From contig NZ_BAABIA010000002.1 of NCBI RefSeq assembly GCF_039542385.1, forward strand, positions 434,001-498,000: a DNA stretch of 64,000 nucleotides, in the 5' to 3' direction. The stretch comes from Prosthecobacter algae. GTDB lineage: Bacteria; Verrucomicrobiota; Verrucomicrobiia; Verrucomicrobiales; Verrucomicrobiaceae. This document shows, in pieces, positions 27,631 to 35,299 of the stretch (positions within the stretch are counted from its first letter, which is position 1; each line of letters starts with the position of its first letter). Under the pieces are notes generated by a model, which searched no databases, was not told the origin of the DNA, and saw only the letters and a program-made list of their open reading frames with translations. Both the position numbers and the translations under genes were made by a program.

Positions 27631-29937
27631 CTACATCCCCATCGGCTGGTCTTCCCCGATCACCTTGACCTCCATCTCCAACTGCACGCCGCGCTCGCGC
27701 TGGGCGATCTCCTGGATCTCGGCGACGAGGTCGAGGACTTCACGGGCGGTGGCACCGCCGCTGTTGACGATGAAGTTGCCATGAATGTCGGAAACGATGG
27801 CGGCACCCACGCTTCGGCCTTTGAGGCCCAATTCGTCAATGAGCTTGCCAGCCCCGCAGACTTCCGGGTTCTTGAAGGCACAGCCAGCGCTGGCCCCCAC
27901 GGGCTGGCTGGTGCGGCGCTTCTGATGAGAGGCGGCGAGTTTCACATCAATCTCGGCCTGTGGAGCGGGGCTGCCTTTCAGCACGGCGGAGACAATGTAG
28001 CGCTCTTCAAATTCCGGCACGTTTCGGTAGTGGTGGACGATCTCGGCCAGGGGCTTTTCTTTGATCTGGCCATCGGTGTCGATGAATCGCACGCTGACGA
28101 TTTGGTCGAACGTTTCCGTGCCCATGGCACCGGCGTTCATGCGAATGGCTCCGCCCAGATTTCCAGGCACGCCCTCCATCCACTCAAACCCGCCCAGCCC
28201 AGCATTGCGGGCCGCACTGGCGATCTTTTTCAACCGCGCGCCGACTCCGACAATGAGGGTCTCTCCTTCCACACGCACGTCTTCGAAGTCGCCTTTCGCC
28301 GGATGGATCACCGCACCGCGGATGCCTCCATCTTTGACCAGCAGATTGGACCCACGGCCGATGACGCGAATAGGCACGGACTGGGAGCGCAGGTAACGGA
28401 CGATCTCGGCAAAACCCTCCACGGTGCGTGGCTCCACCCAATACTGGGCTGGGCCGCCGATGAGGAAGGTGGTGTGGCGGTTCATCGGCTCATACAGCCG
28501 GGCTGCACCGCCGCCGTGATCTTCCAGAAGTGCCCACAGTTGCTCCAAAACGGGCAGGTCCTTGGCGATGCAGCGCCCCACTTCATGCACGTTCCCGGCA
28601 CCGAGCGTGATGAGTAGATCGCCTGGTCGTAGGGCATTGCCCACTTTATCGCGAGACAGGAGCAGGGTCGGCGTGGACTGGGCCTTGGTGGCCGACTGGG
28701 CTTTCACCTCTTCCACGATCGTCTCACCACTGACGCCGGGCAGCGGCTTTTCACTGGCAGCATAAACGTCGGTAACAAAAAGTTCGTCCACGTCACCAAA
28801 GCTCGCGCCAAACTCCTTTTTCAGCAGTTGCGTGCGGCTGTAACGGTGTGGCTGGAAGAGGCAGACGATGCGCTTTGGCTGCAGCCCCTTCGCCGTGGCC
28901 AGCGTGGCGGCGATCTCGCTGGGGTGGTGGCCGTAGTCATCCACTACGGTGAAGCGCTCGCCACTGTGGCGGATCTCAAAGCGGCGTTTGGCCCCGCGAA
29001 AGCTTTTCAGCGCATGCTGGATGTTTTCAAACGGCACGCCCAGCCGGGTGGCCAAAGCGATGGCGGCGAGAGCATTCGAGACATTGTGCTTGCCGGGGAT
29101 TCCCAGGGTCGCGATGCCTAACAAGGTATTCTTTTGATACACCTCGAAGTCCGAATGGTCCGGCTTCATGGCCAGAATGTTGGCGGAGAAATCAAAGTCG
29201 CGAGACCAGCCGTAGCTCACCCCCTGAGGGCCAGCACAGACTTCCCGCGCCACGGGATCTTCCGCGCAGTGCACCCAGTGACCTGGGGTCTGGGAGAGCA
29301 GGCGGCGGAACACGTCTTTGATGGCCTCGATGCCGTCGTAAAAGTCCAGGTGCTCGGCCTCGATGTTCAGGATGATGGAATGCTCTGGGTGGAAGTTCAC
29401 CAGCGTGCCGTCACTCTCATCGCCTTCAGCCACGAAGAGTTCGCCCTCGGGGTCCCAGTGGGCATTGGCCCCCAGGATGGGGATTTCCGCACCTACATAG
29501 TGGCTGGGCTTTAGGCCGCCCTGGCGCAAAACGTGGGCCGTGAGGGCGGAGGTGGTGGTCTTTCCATGGGTGCCACCCACGACCACGCCCTTCTTATTGG
29601 CCATCACGGCAGCCAGGGCCTCAGCCCGGCGCACCAGGGGGATGCCCTGCTTGTAGGCGGCCTCATAGGCCACGTTCCCGGGCTTGATGGCGCTGGAGTA
29701 GATGACCATGTCGCACTCCTCCACTTCCTTTTCGGAGTGAGGGGAGAAAAAAGTAAGCCCCAGCTTCACCAGCCGATCCGTCTCCAGCGTGGTGACTTTG
29801 TCCGATCCATTCACCTTATGCCCTAGTGCCAGCAGCAGGGAGGCCAGCCCACTCATACCCGACCCGGCCACGCCGATGAGGTCAATGCGCATGGGGTGAC
29901 GGCTTTCTTTGAGGAGGCTAAGGACGGCGTGAGACAT
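27631..29937 (-). CDS. murC-murB: MurC-MurB fusion (UDP-MurNAc:L-Ala ligase / enolpyruvoyl reductase)
   Basis: A 768-residue fusion. Residues about 16-460 are MurC: MRIDLIGVAGSGMSG, the ATP site GGTHGKTTT (about 120-129), DESDGT and the late VVDDYGHHPSEI. Residues about 470-768 are MurB: HTTFLIGGPAQYW, VIGRGSNLLVKDGG (FAD-binding), GGAIRMNAGAMG and the C-terminal SAGCAFKNP with a catalytic Ser. MurB makes UDP-MurNAc and MurC adds L-Ala, consecutive steps in the cytoplasm. Such a fusion is known in Verrucomicrobium spinosum. Two starts are plausible (29937, used, or 29892, which opens directly at MRIDLIG); the frame extends to 29976. No other mur/dcw genes are near. Confidence 0.95.
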   Translation of the reverse strand: MSHAVLSLLKESRHPMRIDLIGVAGSGMSGLASLLLALGHKVNGSDKVTTLETDRLVKLGLTFFSPHSEKEVEECDMVIYSSAIKPGNVAYEAAYKQGIPLVRRAEALAAVMANKKGVVVGGTHGKTTTSALTAHVLRQGGLKPSHYVGAEIPILGANAHWDPEGELFVAEGDESDGTLVNFHPEHSIILNIEAEHLDFYDGIEAIKDVFRRLLSQTPGHWVHCAEDPVAREVCAGPQGVSYGWSRDFDFSANILAMKPDHSDFEVYQKNTLLGIATLGIPGKHNVSNALAAIALATRLGVPFENIQHALKSFRGAKRRFEIRHSGERFTVVDDYGHHPSEIAATLATAKGLQPKRIVCLFQPHRYSRTQLLKKEFGASFGDVDELFVTDVYAASEKPLPGVSGETIVEEVKAQSATKAQSTPTLLLSRDKVGNALRPGDLLITLGAGNVHEVGRCIAKDLPVLEQLWALLEDHGGGAARLYEPMNRHTTFLIGGPAQYWVEPRTVEGFAEIVRYLRSQSVPIRVIGRGSNLLVKDGGIRGAVIHPAKGDFEDVRVEGETLIVGVGARLKKIASAARNAGLGGFEWMEGVPGNLGGAIRMNAGAMGTETFDQIVSVRFIDTDGQIKEKPLAEIVHHYRNVPEFEERYIVSAVLKGSPAPQAEIDVKLAASHQKRRTSQPVGASAGCAFKNPEVCGAGKLIDELGLKGRSVGAAIVSDIHGNFIVNSGGATAREVLDLVAEIQEIAQRERGVQLEMEVKVIGEDQPMGM

Positions 29938-30016
29938 GAGAAGCGCCAATGGTAAACGGGAGCCGTGCGCGGGCAAGCGTGAGCACGCACTGTTGCAGCC
30001 TCATTGGCGGGTGCGC

Positions 30017-30418
30017 TCAGTCCCAGTCTCCGTCCTCAATCAACACTTGCCGGAGTGCCAATCGGCGTGCGCTATTCATTTGCAGGAGCCAAACAGTCGT
30101 CCTCCCCGTCGTGGTGATTCCGAGAATTCTCGGTCCATTCATGCAGAAATGATCTTCCCAACGATGATTTCGAGGATGAAACAGCTCCTCAACTTTTCCT
30201 GTGTCAGGATCTCGCGAGGTTAAATTAGGCCCTTTGTAGGCATTGCATTTGGCACAAGACAACGCCAGGTTTTCCATAGCACTCTCTCCGCGATGTTGCA
30301 GGGCGATAATGTGCTCAACATGAAAAAGCTGAGCCACCTCATGCTCTTGTTTGAGACGACAATACTCGCAACGACCGGCTGCTCGTTGCCAGACAAGCTG
30401 ACGAATTCCTGGCTCCAT
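30017..30418 (-). CDS. HNH endonuclease
   Basis: A 133-residue HNH nuclease. Zinc-binding pairs CEYC and CAKC flank the catalytic FHVEHIIAL segment and the conserved NLALSCAKCNAYKG. The size and fold fit stand-alone HNH nucleases with an N-terminal W-x-R-A-x-x-R-C-E-Y-C motif. The ATG at 30418 overlaps the upstream gene's TGA by one base (TGATG), so translation of the two is probably coupled. A GTG at 30421 would add one residue. Function could be a degraded homing or defence nuclease, but the conserved pairing with the upstream ORF argues for a two-gene unit. Confidence 0.9.
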   Translation of the reverse strand: MEPGIRQLVWQRAAGRCEYCRLKQEHEVAQLFHVEHIIALQHRGESAMENLALSCAKCNAYKGPNLTSRDPDTGKVEELFHPRNHRWEDHFCMNGPRILGITTTGRTTVWLLQMNSARRLALRQVLIEDGDWD

Positions 30419-30681
30419 CACAGTTTGCCGGCTTGACGTAGAACTCGTCTTGCATGTGCCTGCATCAGGGAGATCATCGCCACAGTATCCGCATAGGATT
30501 CATACTGGCGCTGTTCTTCGTCCGTGAGCTGTCCCTCGCGCGATTTGTGCGCCATCACCTCGGCACGATCCTGCATTGCAGGTGAGGATTTTAGGCTCAG
30601 GATCGCCTTGGCGGCCTCTGCGTCCATCATGCCGACAAACGGATCCAACAGGTCTTCTGGAGGTACGACACTCGTTGTCAT
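30418..30681 (-). CDS. Small hypothetical partner of the HNH nuclease
   Basis: An 87-residue, mostly helical, charged protein (MTTSVVPPEDLLDPFVGMMD, then LKSSPAMQDRAEVMAHKSREG and LTDEEQRQYESYADTVAMIS). No family name is known to me. It precedes the HNH gene with a TGATG overlap. Such small helical ORFs upstream of HNH proteins recur in bacterial genomes and might act as a regulator or inhibitor; this is inference from arrangement only. Confidence 0.75.
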   Translation of the reverse strand: MTTSVVPPEDLLDPFVGMMDAEAAKAILSLKSSPAMQDRAEVMAHKSREGQLTDEEQRQYESYADTVAMISLMQAHARRVLRQAGKL

Positions 30682-30724
30682 GGAGGGAGTTTAACCGGAA
30701 GCTCACTGCAAAGCAAGTTGGCTT

Positions 30725-31009
30725 TCAGGTGAGCCCTTTCACCTGCACCCAAGTCGCACCCCAGCCGCCGGATCTTTCCCCGGCGGGCCAGGTCCAGCCT
30801 TCGACGATCTCCATTCGATCCAAGGCGGCATGCACGCCGATGCGCAGCGTGCCGGTGCCCTTGCCATGAATGACACGCACATTCCGGATGCCGATCTTTT
30901 GGCATTCGCCCAGGTAGTCCACCAGCAGATCCCCCACCTCATTGGGCCGGAAGGTGTGCAGATCCAGCTCGTCGGTGATGGGGATGCGGATAGGTTCGTC
31001 GTCTTCCAT
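30725..31009 (-). CDS. Smr domain protein
   Basis: A 94-residue stand-alone Smr domain. ELDLHTFRPNEV is the L-D-x-H motif and RVIHGKGTGTLR is the H-G-x-G-x-G motif. Smr domains are related to the C-terminal nuclease part of MutS2 and can nick nucleic acid, including collided-ribosome mRNA in better studied relatives. The ATG at 31009 is the start that leaves only the domain; a longer frame to 31168 lies inside TauE. It follows the TauE/SafE gene by 13 bases and is probably on the tail of the sulfur operon transcript. Confidence 0.9.
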   Translation of the reverse strand: MEDDEPIRIPITDELDLHTFRPNEVGDLLVDYLGECQKIGIRNVRVIHGKGTGTLRIGVHAALDRMEIVEGWTWPAGERSGGWGATWVQVKGLT

Positions 31010-31022
31010 GGCGCAAAGGGCA

Positions 31023-31772
31023 TTAAACCAGCGAAAGCCCATTCTGCCACAGCACATAGACCCCGGTGGCAAAAACCAGGAGAGCAAAACCCTTTTGCAG
31101 GTTTTTGACGGGCAGGCGACTGGCAAAAAAGCTGCCCAGGAGGACCCCCACGACAGCCATCCCGGCAAACAGCAGCGCCAAGGGCCAATGCGCCGTAGCC
31201 TCTCCCACGTGACTGAAAAAACCTGCGGCTGAATTGAAGGCGATCACCGCCAGGGATGTCCCCGTCGCGATCCGCTGAGGCAAGCGGGCAAATTTGATCA
31301 AGGCAGGCACCAGCAGAAATCCCCCGCCGACTCCGATGAACCCGGTGAGCAGCCCCACACCCGTCCCGGCCAACAGACAGCGCATGGGTCGGCATTCTGC
31401 TGGCAGGGAGAGCCCTTCGGGCCGGCCTAACCACATATGCAGCGCCACCGTCAGCATGAGCAGCGAAAAAAGAGTCATCAAAACCGGCGCAGGGACCCAA
31501 GGCGTAAGCCGTGCGCCGACAGTGGCCCCGGCCATGCCGGAAAGGGCAAACAGCAGGGAAGCGCGTGCATGGAATTCTCCCGCCCGCGCCCGCTGCACGG
31601 CGCCCAGCAACGCTGCGATGCCCACCACAAAAAGGCTGACGCCCACAGCCTCCTTCGCCGGCAGGCCTGCCACATACACCAGCACGGGCAGCGTGATGAT
31701 GCTGCCTCCAGCCCCCGTCAGCCCCAGCGACAGGCCGATGAACAAAGCCCCCGAGATGGCAAGCGCATTCAT
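31023..31772 (-). CDS. TauE/SafE family sulfite/sulfonate exporter
   Basis: A 249-residue membrane protein with eight predicted helices and two homologous halves, each opening with a G-x-G-G/S-x2-P-x-L type motif (LTGAGGSIITLPVLVYVAGL and GVGGGFLLVPALIKFARL). This is the TauE/SafE (DUF81) family, which exports sulfite or small organosulfur anions. It overlaps the rhodanese gene upstream by 4 bases (ATGA) and closes the sulfur operon, fitting export of sulfite made by persulfide oxidation. Confidence 0.95.
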   Translation of the reverse strand: MNALAISGALFIGLSLGLTGAGGSIITLPVLVYVAGLPAKEAVGVSLFVVGIAALLGAVQRARAGEFHARASLLFALSGMAGATVGARLTPWVPAPVLMTLFSLLMLTVALHMWLGRPEGLSLPAECRPMRCLLAGTGVGLLTGFIGVGGGFLLVPALIKFARLPQRIATGTSLAVIAFNSAAGFFSHVGEATAHWPLALLFAGMAVVGVLLGSFFASRLPVKNLQKGFALLVFATGVYVLWQNGLSLV

Positions 31773-32302
31773 GGCTGGCGACGCTCCGGTTTCAGCAGGC
31801 GGGAAAAAAGACGGTGATAGGCATGCACGGCCTGCACAGGCTGGCCTGCGCGATGAACGGGGTGGCCTGCATTGGCCCAGGCAAAGATGCCTCCTTCCAA
31901 ATTCTGCACTTGATGAATGCCCGCCTGATGCAGCCGCCGTGCTAGCTCACAGGCACGATACCCGGCCGAGCAATAAACCACGTATGGGGCGGATGCAGCC
32001 AGCTCACGCAGGGTCTCATCCGTCACTGTTTTCACAGGCAGGGAAAGGGCCCCCGGTAAGTGGCTGACGGCGTATTCTTCAGTCGAACGAGCATCAAGAA
32101 GCACCGGGCGCGAGCCAGCTTCGCCTGCCACCAAGCGTTCAAGTTCTGCCACCGAAAGCTGCGCCACGTCAGGAAAACGATCTCTCACCACGGAGATGGC
32201 CCAGGCCGTGCCGTGCCGATGGTCCATGAACCACCAGAGCAGCAGTGCGGCAGCGCCCATGCCGCCAAGGGCATAGAGGGCAGGATGGGTCCAAATACGC
32301 AT
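31769..32302 (-). CDS. Membrane-anchored rhodanese
   Basis: A 177-residue protein. Residues 8-26 form a single N-terminal transmembrane helix. A single rhodanese domain follows (SRPVLLDARSTEEYAVSHLPGA), with the active-site loop YCSAGYRA placing the catalytic Cys at 111. It should take up sulfane sulfur and pass it to an acceptor. The signal anchor and position suggest activity at the periplasmic face. It overlaps the TauE start by 4 bases and follows the DsrE gene by 12 bases. Confidence 0.93.
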   Translation of the reverse strand: MRIWTHPALYALGGMGAAALLLWWFMDHRHGTAWAISVVRDRFPDVAQLSVAELERLVAGEAGSRPVLLDARSTEEYAVSHLPGALSLPVKTVTDETLRELAASAPYVVYCSAGYRACELARRLHQAGIHQVQNLEGGIFAWANAGHPVHRAGQPVQAVHAYHRLFSRLLKPERRQP

Positions 32303-32314
32303 GAGTGGCTTTCG

Positions 32315-32815
32315 TTACTCAAACTTGATGTAGGCGTAGCCTTGGAGTTGCAGATCCACTAGCCGGGGAAAGGCACCCACCACCAGTTTCACTCCAGGCA
32401 TCAGTTCTCCAGGCGTCACGCCTTTTTGCTGCATGGTGTTCTCACAGAGTTCAATCTGCACGCCACGTTTAACCAATTCTGCCAAAATTTCCCCATTGGG
32501 ATTTTCAGCTTTGTCCGCCTTCAGGCGGGTCCGCGCGCTGGCATTCACCACGGCATTGATGCCGGTGCCATGATAGACCAGATGCAGGTGAACCTGATCC
32601 GCAGCGATGCCCTGCCCTTCATACGTGTTGATGAGTTTGCGGGCATAGAACAGTCCCTTGTTCACGCCCTCATGGGTCAGGTCATCGGTAACCTGATAGA
32701 CAATGCGCAGATTTTCCCGCACTTGCAGCGGAATGACGGGTACATCCGCTGCATGCGCAGGTGGCATGGCCAGCAGGGAAAGCATGCAGATCAGCATGAA
32801 ATTAAGCATTTTCAT
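32315..32815 (-). CDS. Exported DsrE-like sulfur-relay protein
   Basis: A 166-residue DsrE/DsrF-like protein with a signal peptide (residues 1-22, ending AHA). The core has HLVYHGTGINAVVNAS and a single conserved Cys in VQIELCENTMQQKGV (Cys124), the position used to carry persulfide in DsrE/TusD relatives. A secreted form agrees with a periplasmic sulfur relay next to a membrane rhodanese. It lies 6 bases after the MBL-rhodanese gene and 12 bases before the rhodanese gene. Confidence 0.9.
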   Translation of the reverse strand: MKMLNFMLICMLSLLAMPPAHAADVPVIPLQVRENLRIVYQVTDDLTHEGVNKGLFYARKLINTYEGQGIAADQVHLHLVYHGTGINAVVNASARTRLKADKAENPNGEILAELVKRGVQIELCENTMQQKGVTPGELMPGVKLVVGAFPRLVDLQLQGYAYIKFE

Positions 32816-32821
32816 CGTTTG

Positions 32822-34264
32822 TTAGGCGGAGGTTGTTTTTAACTCGCTAGAGATTTTAGCAAAGGCGCCATCCACCAGCACGACCTCACGCCCCTGCCCG
32901 GCCAGAAAGGCCACGGCAAGGCTGGCACGCAGGCCGCTGCCACAGTGGACATAGATCCGGCGGTTACTGGGCACTTCAGAGAGCCGTGCAGCTAGCCGTG
33001 TGTAGGCGATGTTCCTCGCTCCCTGGACATGGCGCTCAGCAAATTCATCGGCCCCGCGCACGTCCAGCACGAGAGCTTCGGGGTGGGCCTTCAGGGCTTC
33101 CTGCAATTGATCTGGGGTGATGTAGGGCTGCGTGGTCATCAGCCCATCACTGATCTCCTGCGTCTCCGCCACGGTCATCCAGGCGGTGACTTGATCCAGC
33201 CCGATGCGGATGAGCTGCCGCACGGCTTCTTCCACCTCCGCCGGGGTCTGGACAATGAGGAGGAGCGGGGAGTGTTCCTCGACATACGATCCTGCGGCGA
33301 TGGGCAGCTTCCCGCCAGCCAGTGGAGCCAGCAACGCACCCTTGATGTGCCGTTGCAGGAAGGGGGTACGATCCGCACGCAGATCCAGCACGACCCCACG
33401 CGATTCCGCCAAATAGGTGGGAACTTCCATGGCAGTGAGGTGCCGAGGCTGGGGCAACTGGCCGTCAGGCAGCAGCGCGGGCCCCATGCGGTTGTCCCGC
33501 TTCATGCGGGCGAAGTACAGCGGTGGCTCCGGTTGTCCAGTGAGGATGTCTTTCACAAACTCATCCTCACTTTGGGTGAGGGCCTCCTTAAAGGCGGGAT
33601 TAAAGCGCCGCTCATACCCCAAGACGCTGCTGGGGACTGCACCCAGGGCCTTGCCGCAGGCACTCCCAGCGCCGTGCGCAGGCAGGATTTGTAGATGCTC
33701 GGGCAGCCGCTGGGTGCTCCGCAGGCTGGCGTAAAGGGTGCGGGCGCTGGACTCCATGACACCCGCCTGTCCGGCCGCTGTTTCCAGCAGGTCTGGCCGC
33801 CCCACATCACCCACGAAGATGAAGTCACCACTCAGCAGCCCCATGGGCTCCGTAGCCCCACTGCCGTGGTCCGTGACGAGGTAACTGAGGTGCTCAGGCG
33901 TATGGCCGGCGGAAAATACCACCGTGAGTTCGATGTTACCCACATGGAAAGAATCTCCGTCTCGCAGGAAGCGGGCGTTGGGATTTCCTTGGGCCCATTC
34001 AAACTGCCAATCCGGTCCGCCCTCCGCAGAGAGGTAGGCTTTGGCCCCATGACGCTCCACCAGCTCGTGGGCACCACTGAGGTAGTCGGCATGGATATGG
34101 GTCTCCGCCACAGCGGTGATGCGCAGGCCATTTTCAGCGGCCAGCTTGAGGTAGCGGTCCACATCTCGCTCTGGGTCCACAATCACAGCTTCACCTGTGC
34201 GTTGGCAGCCAATGAGGTAGGCATTTTGAGCCAGGGATGAATCGGTGATTTGGCGAAGGAACAT
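32822..34264 (-). CDS. Metallo-beta-lactamase/rhodanese fusion (persulfide dioxygenase type)
   Basis: A 480-residue fusion. The N-terminal MBL domain (about 1-245) has ETHIHADYLSGAH (H56, H58, D60), the signature of ETHE1-like persulfide dioxygenases, which oxidise glutathione persulfide to sulfite; SAGHTPEHLSY and LLSGDFIFVGDVGRPDLL provide the other ligands. Two rhodanese domains follow. The first (about 270-370) has no Cys in its loop (LLLIVQTPAEVEE) and looks inactive. The second (about 380-480) has HCGSGLRAS with Cys441. It is second in the operon after the rhodanese-DUF2892 gene. Confidence 0.95.
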   Translation of the reverse strand: MFLRQITDSSLAQNAYLIGCQRTGEAVIVDPERDVDRYLKLAAENGLRITAVAETHIHADYLSGAHELVERHGAKAYLSAEGGPDWQFEWAQGNPNARFLRDGDSFHVGNIELTVVFSAGHTPEHLSYLVTDHGSGATEPMGLLSGDFIFVGDVGRPDLLETAAGQAGVMESSARTLYASLRSTQRLPEHLQILPAHGAGSACGKALGAVPSSVLGYERRFNPAFKEALTQSEDEFVKDILTGQPEPPLYFARMKRDNRMGPALLPDGQLPQPRHLTAMEVPTYLAESRGVVLDLRADRTPFLQRHIKGALLAPLAGGKLPIAAGSYVEEHSPLLLIVQTPAEVEEAVRQLIRIGLDQVTAWMTVAETQEISDGLMTTQPYITPDQLQEALKAHPEALVLDVRGADEFAERHVQGARNIAYTRLAARLSEVPSNRRIYVHCGSGLRASLAVAFLAGQGREVVLVDGAFAKISSELKTTSA

Positions 34265-34285
34265 GAGCGTGAAAGAGGTGAAGGA

Positions 34286-34843
34286 TTAACTGGCCGAACA
34301 ATTCTTGGGCGAGCAGCAGGCCTGGCCTTCGATGCGGTTCCAAGGCATCTTGGACAGCAGGATGGCCAGCCCGCACCAGCCTGTGCTGCCTGCGAAGACC
34401 AGCCCCGCACCGAAGAAGGCGCTGAGAAATATCCAGTAAGGATGCACCGTGAGGGACAGCACCGCGCCCGTGAGAACCCCCAGGCCGATGGTGAGCTGTA
34501 CCTGCTGCATGAGGGGGAAGACTTTTTTCGCAGCACTGGCCACGGGCAGCCCGGCAGCCTTCCAGGCCTGGATCCCGCCTTCCAAATTTTGCACCTGGGT
34601 AAAGCCTAAAGATTGCAGCTTCGCGAGGGCCTGTTCTCCACGTTTCCCACTGCGGCAGTGGATGACGATAGGTTGGTCTCGGCTCAATTCGGAAGCGCGT
34701 TTTTCCAGCTCTCCCAGGGGAATGAGCTGGGCCTGGGAGATGTGCTCTTCCGCATGCTCGACGGGTTCGCGGACATCGACGAGCTGGCAGCGGCCAGCCT
34801 GAAGCTGAGTGTTGAGTTGGGTGGGGGTGATGGTGGTTTGCAT
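34286..34843 (-). CDS. Rhodanese-DUF2892 membrane protein (YgaP-like)
   Basis: A 185-residue protein with an N-terminal rhodanese domain (VDVREPVEHAEEH, active loop HCRSGKRG with Cys63) and a C-terminal DUF2892 part with two transmembrane helices (TIGLGVLTGAVLSLTVHPYW and FLSAFFGAGLVFAGSTGWCGL). It ends in a Cys-rich tail (EGQACCSPKNCSAS). This is the YgaP architecture, which couples a cytosolic sulfurtransferase to the membrane. First gene of the sulfur operon, directly downstream of the divergent promoter/operator region at 34874-34908. Confidence 0.95.
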   Translation of the reverse strand: MQTTITPTQLNTQLQAGRCQLVDVREPVEHAEEHISQAQLIPLGELEKRASELSRDQPIVIHCRSGKRGEQALAKLQSLGFTQVQNLEGGIQAWKAAGLPVASAAKKVFPLMQQVQLTIGLGVLTGAVLSLTVHPYWIFLSAFFGAGLVFAGSTGWCGLAILLSKMPWNRIEGQACCSPKNCSAS

Positions 34844-34873
34844 TGCGAGGATCGGTTGCAGAGTTAAACTGTC

Positions 34874-34908
34874 TTGTTGTTGATGAAACTATATCGCTAT
34901 ATAGCGAT
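34874..34908 (+). promoter_or_regulatory. Divergent promoter with ArsR-type palindromic operator
   Basis: The perfect 16-base palindrome ATCGCTATATAGCGAT (34893-34908) lies 20 bases upstream of the ArsR-type gene and 50 bases upstream of the divergent sulfur operon. On the plus strand TTGTTG (34874-34879) and TATATA (34898-34903), spaced 18 bases apart, form a plausible promoter whose -10 box falls inside the palindrome, so the bound repressor would block it. Operator assignment is inference from position and symmetry. Confidence 0.65.
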
Positions 34909-34928
34909 GTATCAAACATTATTCTTTC

Positions 34929-35294
34929 ATGCCTAAAAGGAAAAAATCTGAGCCCGCCAAAACTCCCATGTCTGACAAGGCCCTGGAATTGGTGGCGATG
35001 CGCTTTCGAGCGCTGTCAGAGCCGACACGGCTGCGGCTGCTGAATCTGCTGATGCAGGGGGAACACACCGTGGGCCAACTGGTGGAGGCCGCAGGCCTGG
35101 GGCAGGCCAATGTGTCCAAGCACCTGGCCCTGCTAAGAGACGCCGGAATGATCGGCATGCGTAAAGAGGGATTGTCCACGTACTGTTACATCGCAGATCC
35201 CATGGTGAATGAGCTTTGTGAAATGATGTGCCGCCGCCTGCGGGAGGAGATGGAGGCCCAGGCACGTGCGCTGGCCTTTGACCCCAAAATCTGA
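34929..35294 (+). CDS. ArsR/SmtB-family regulator of the sulfur operon
   Basis: A 121-residue winged-helix repressor (FRALSEPTRLRLLNLLMQ, recognition helix LGQANVSKHLALLRDAGM, wing KEGLSTYCYI). The usual ArsR metal motif E-L-C-x-C is replaced by GEHTVGQLVEAAG, so classic metal sensing there is excluded. Cys are found only late: Cys86 in the wing strand and Cys97/Cys101 (ELCEMMC) in the last helix. The divergent operon of rhodanese, persulfide dioxygenase and TauE resembles those governed by BigR/SqrR-type persulfide sensors, yet these use a Cys in helix 2 or 3 that is absent here. It probably binds the palindrome at 34893-34908. Confidence 0.92.
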   Translation: MPKRKKSEPAKTPMSDKALELVAMRFRALSEPTRLRLLNLLMQGEHTVGQLVEAAGLGQANVSKHLALLRDAGMIGMRKEGLSTYCYIADPMVNELCEMMCRRLREEMEAQARALAFDPKI

Positions 35295-35299
35295 GCCTC

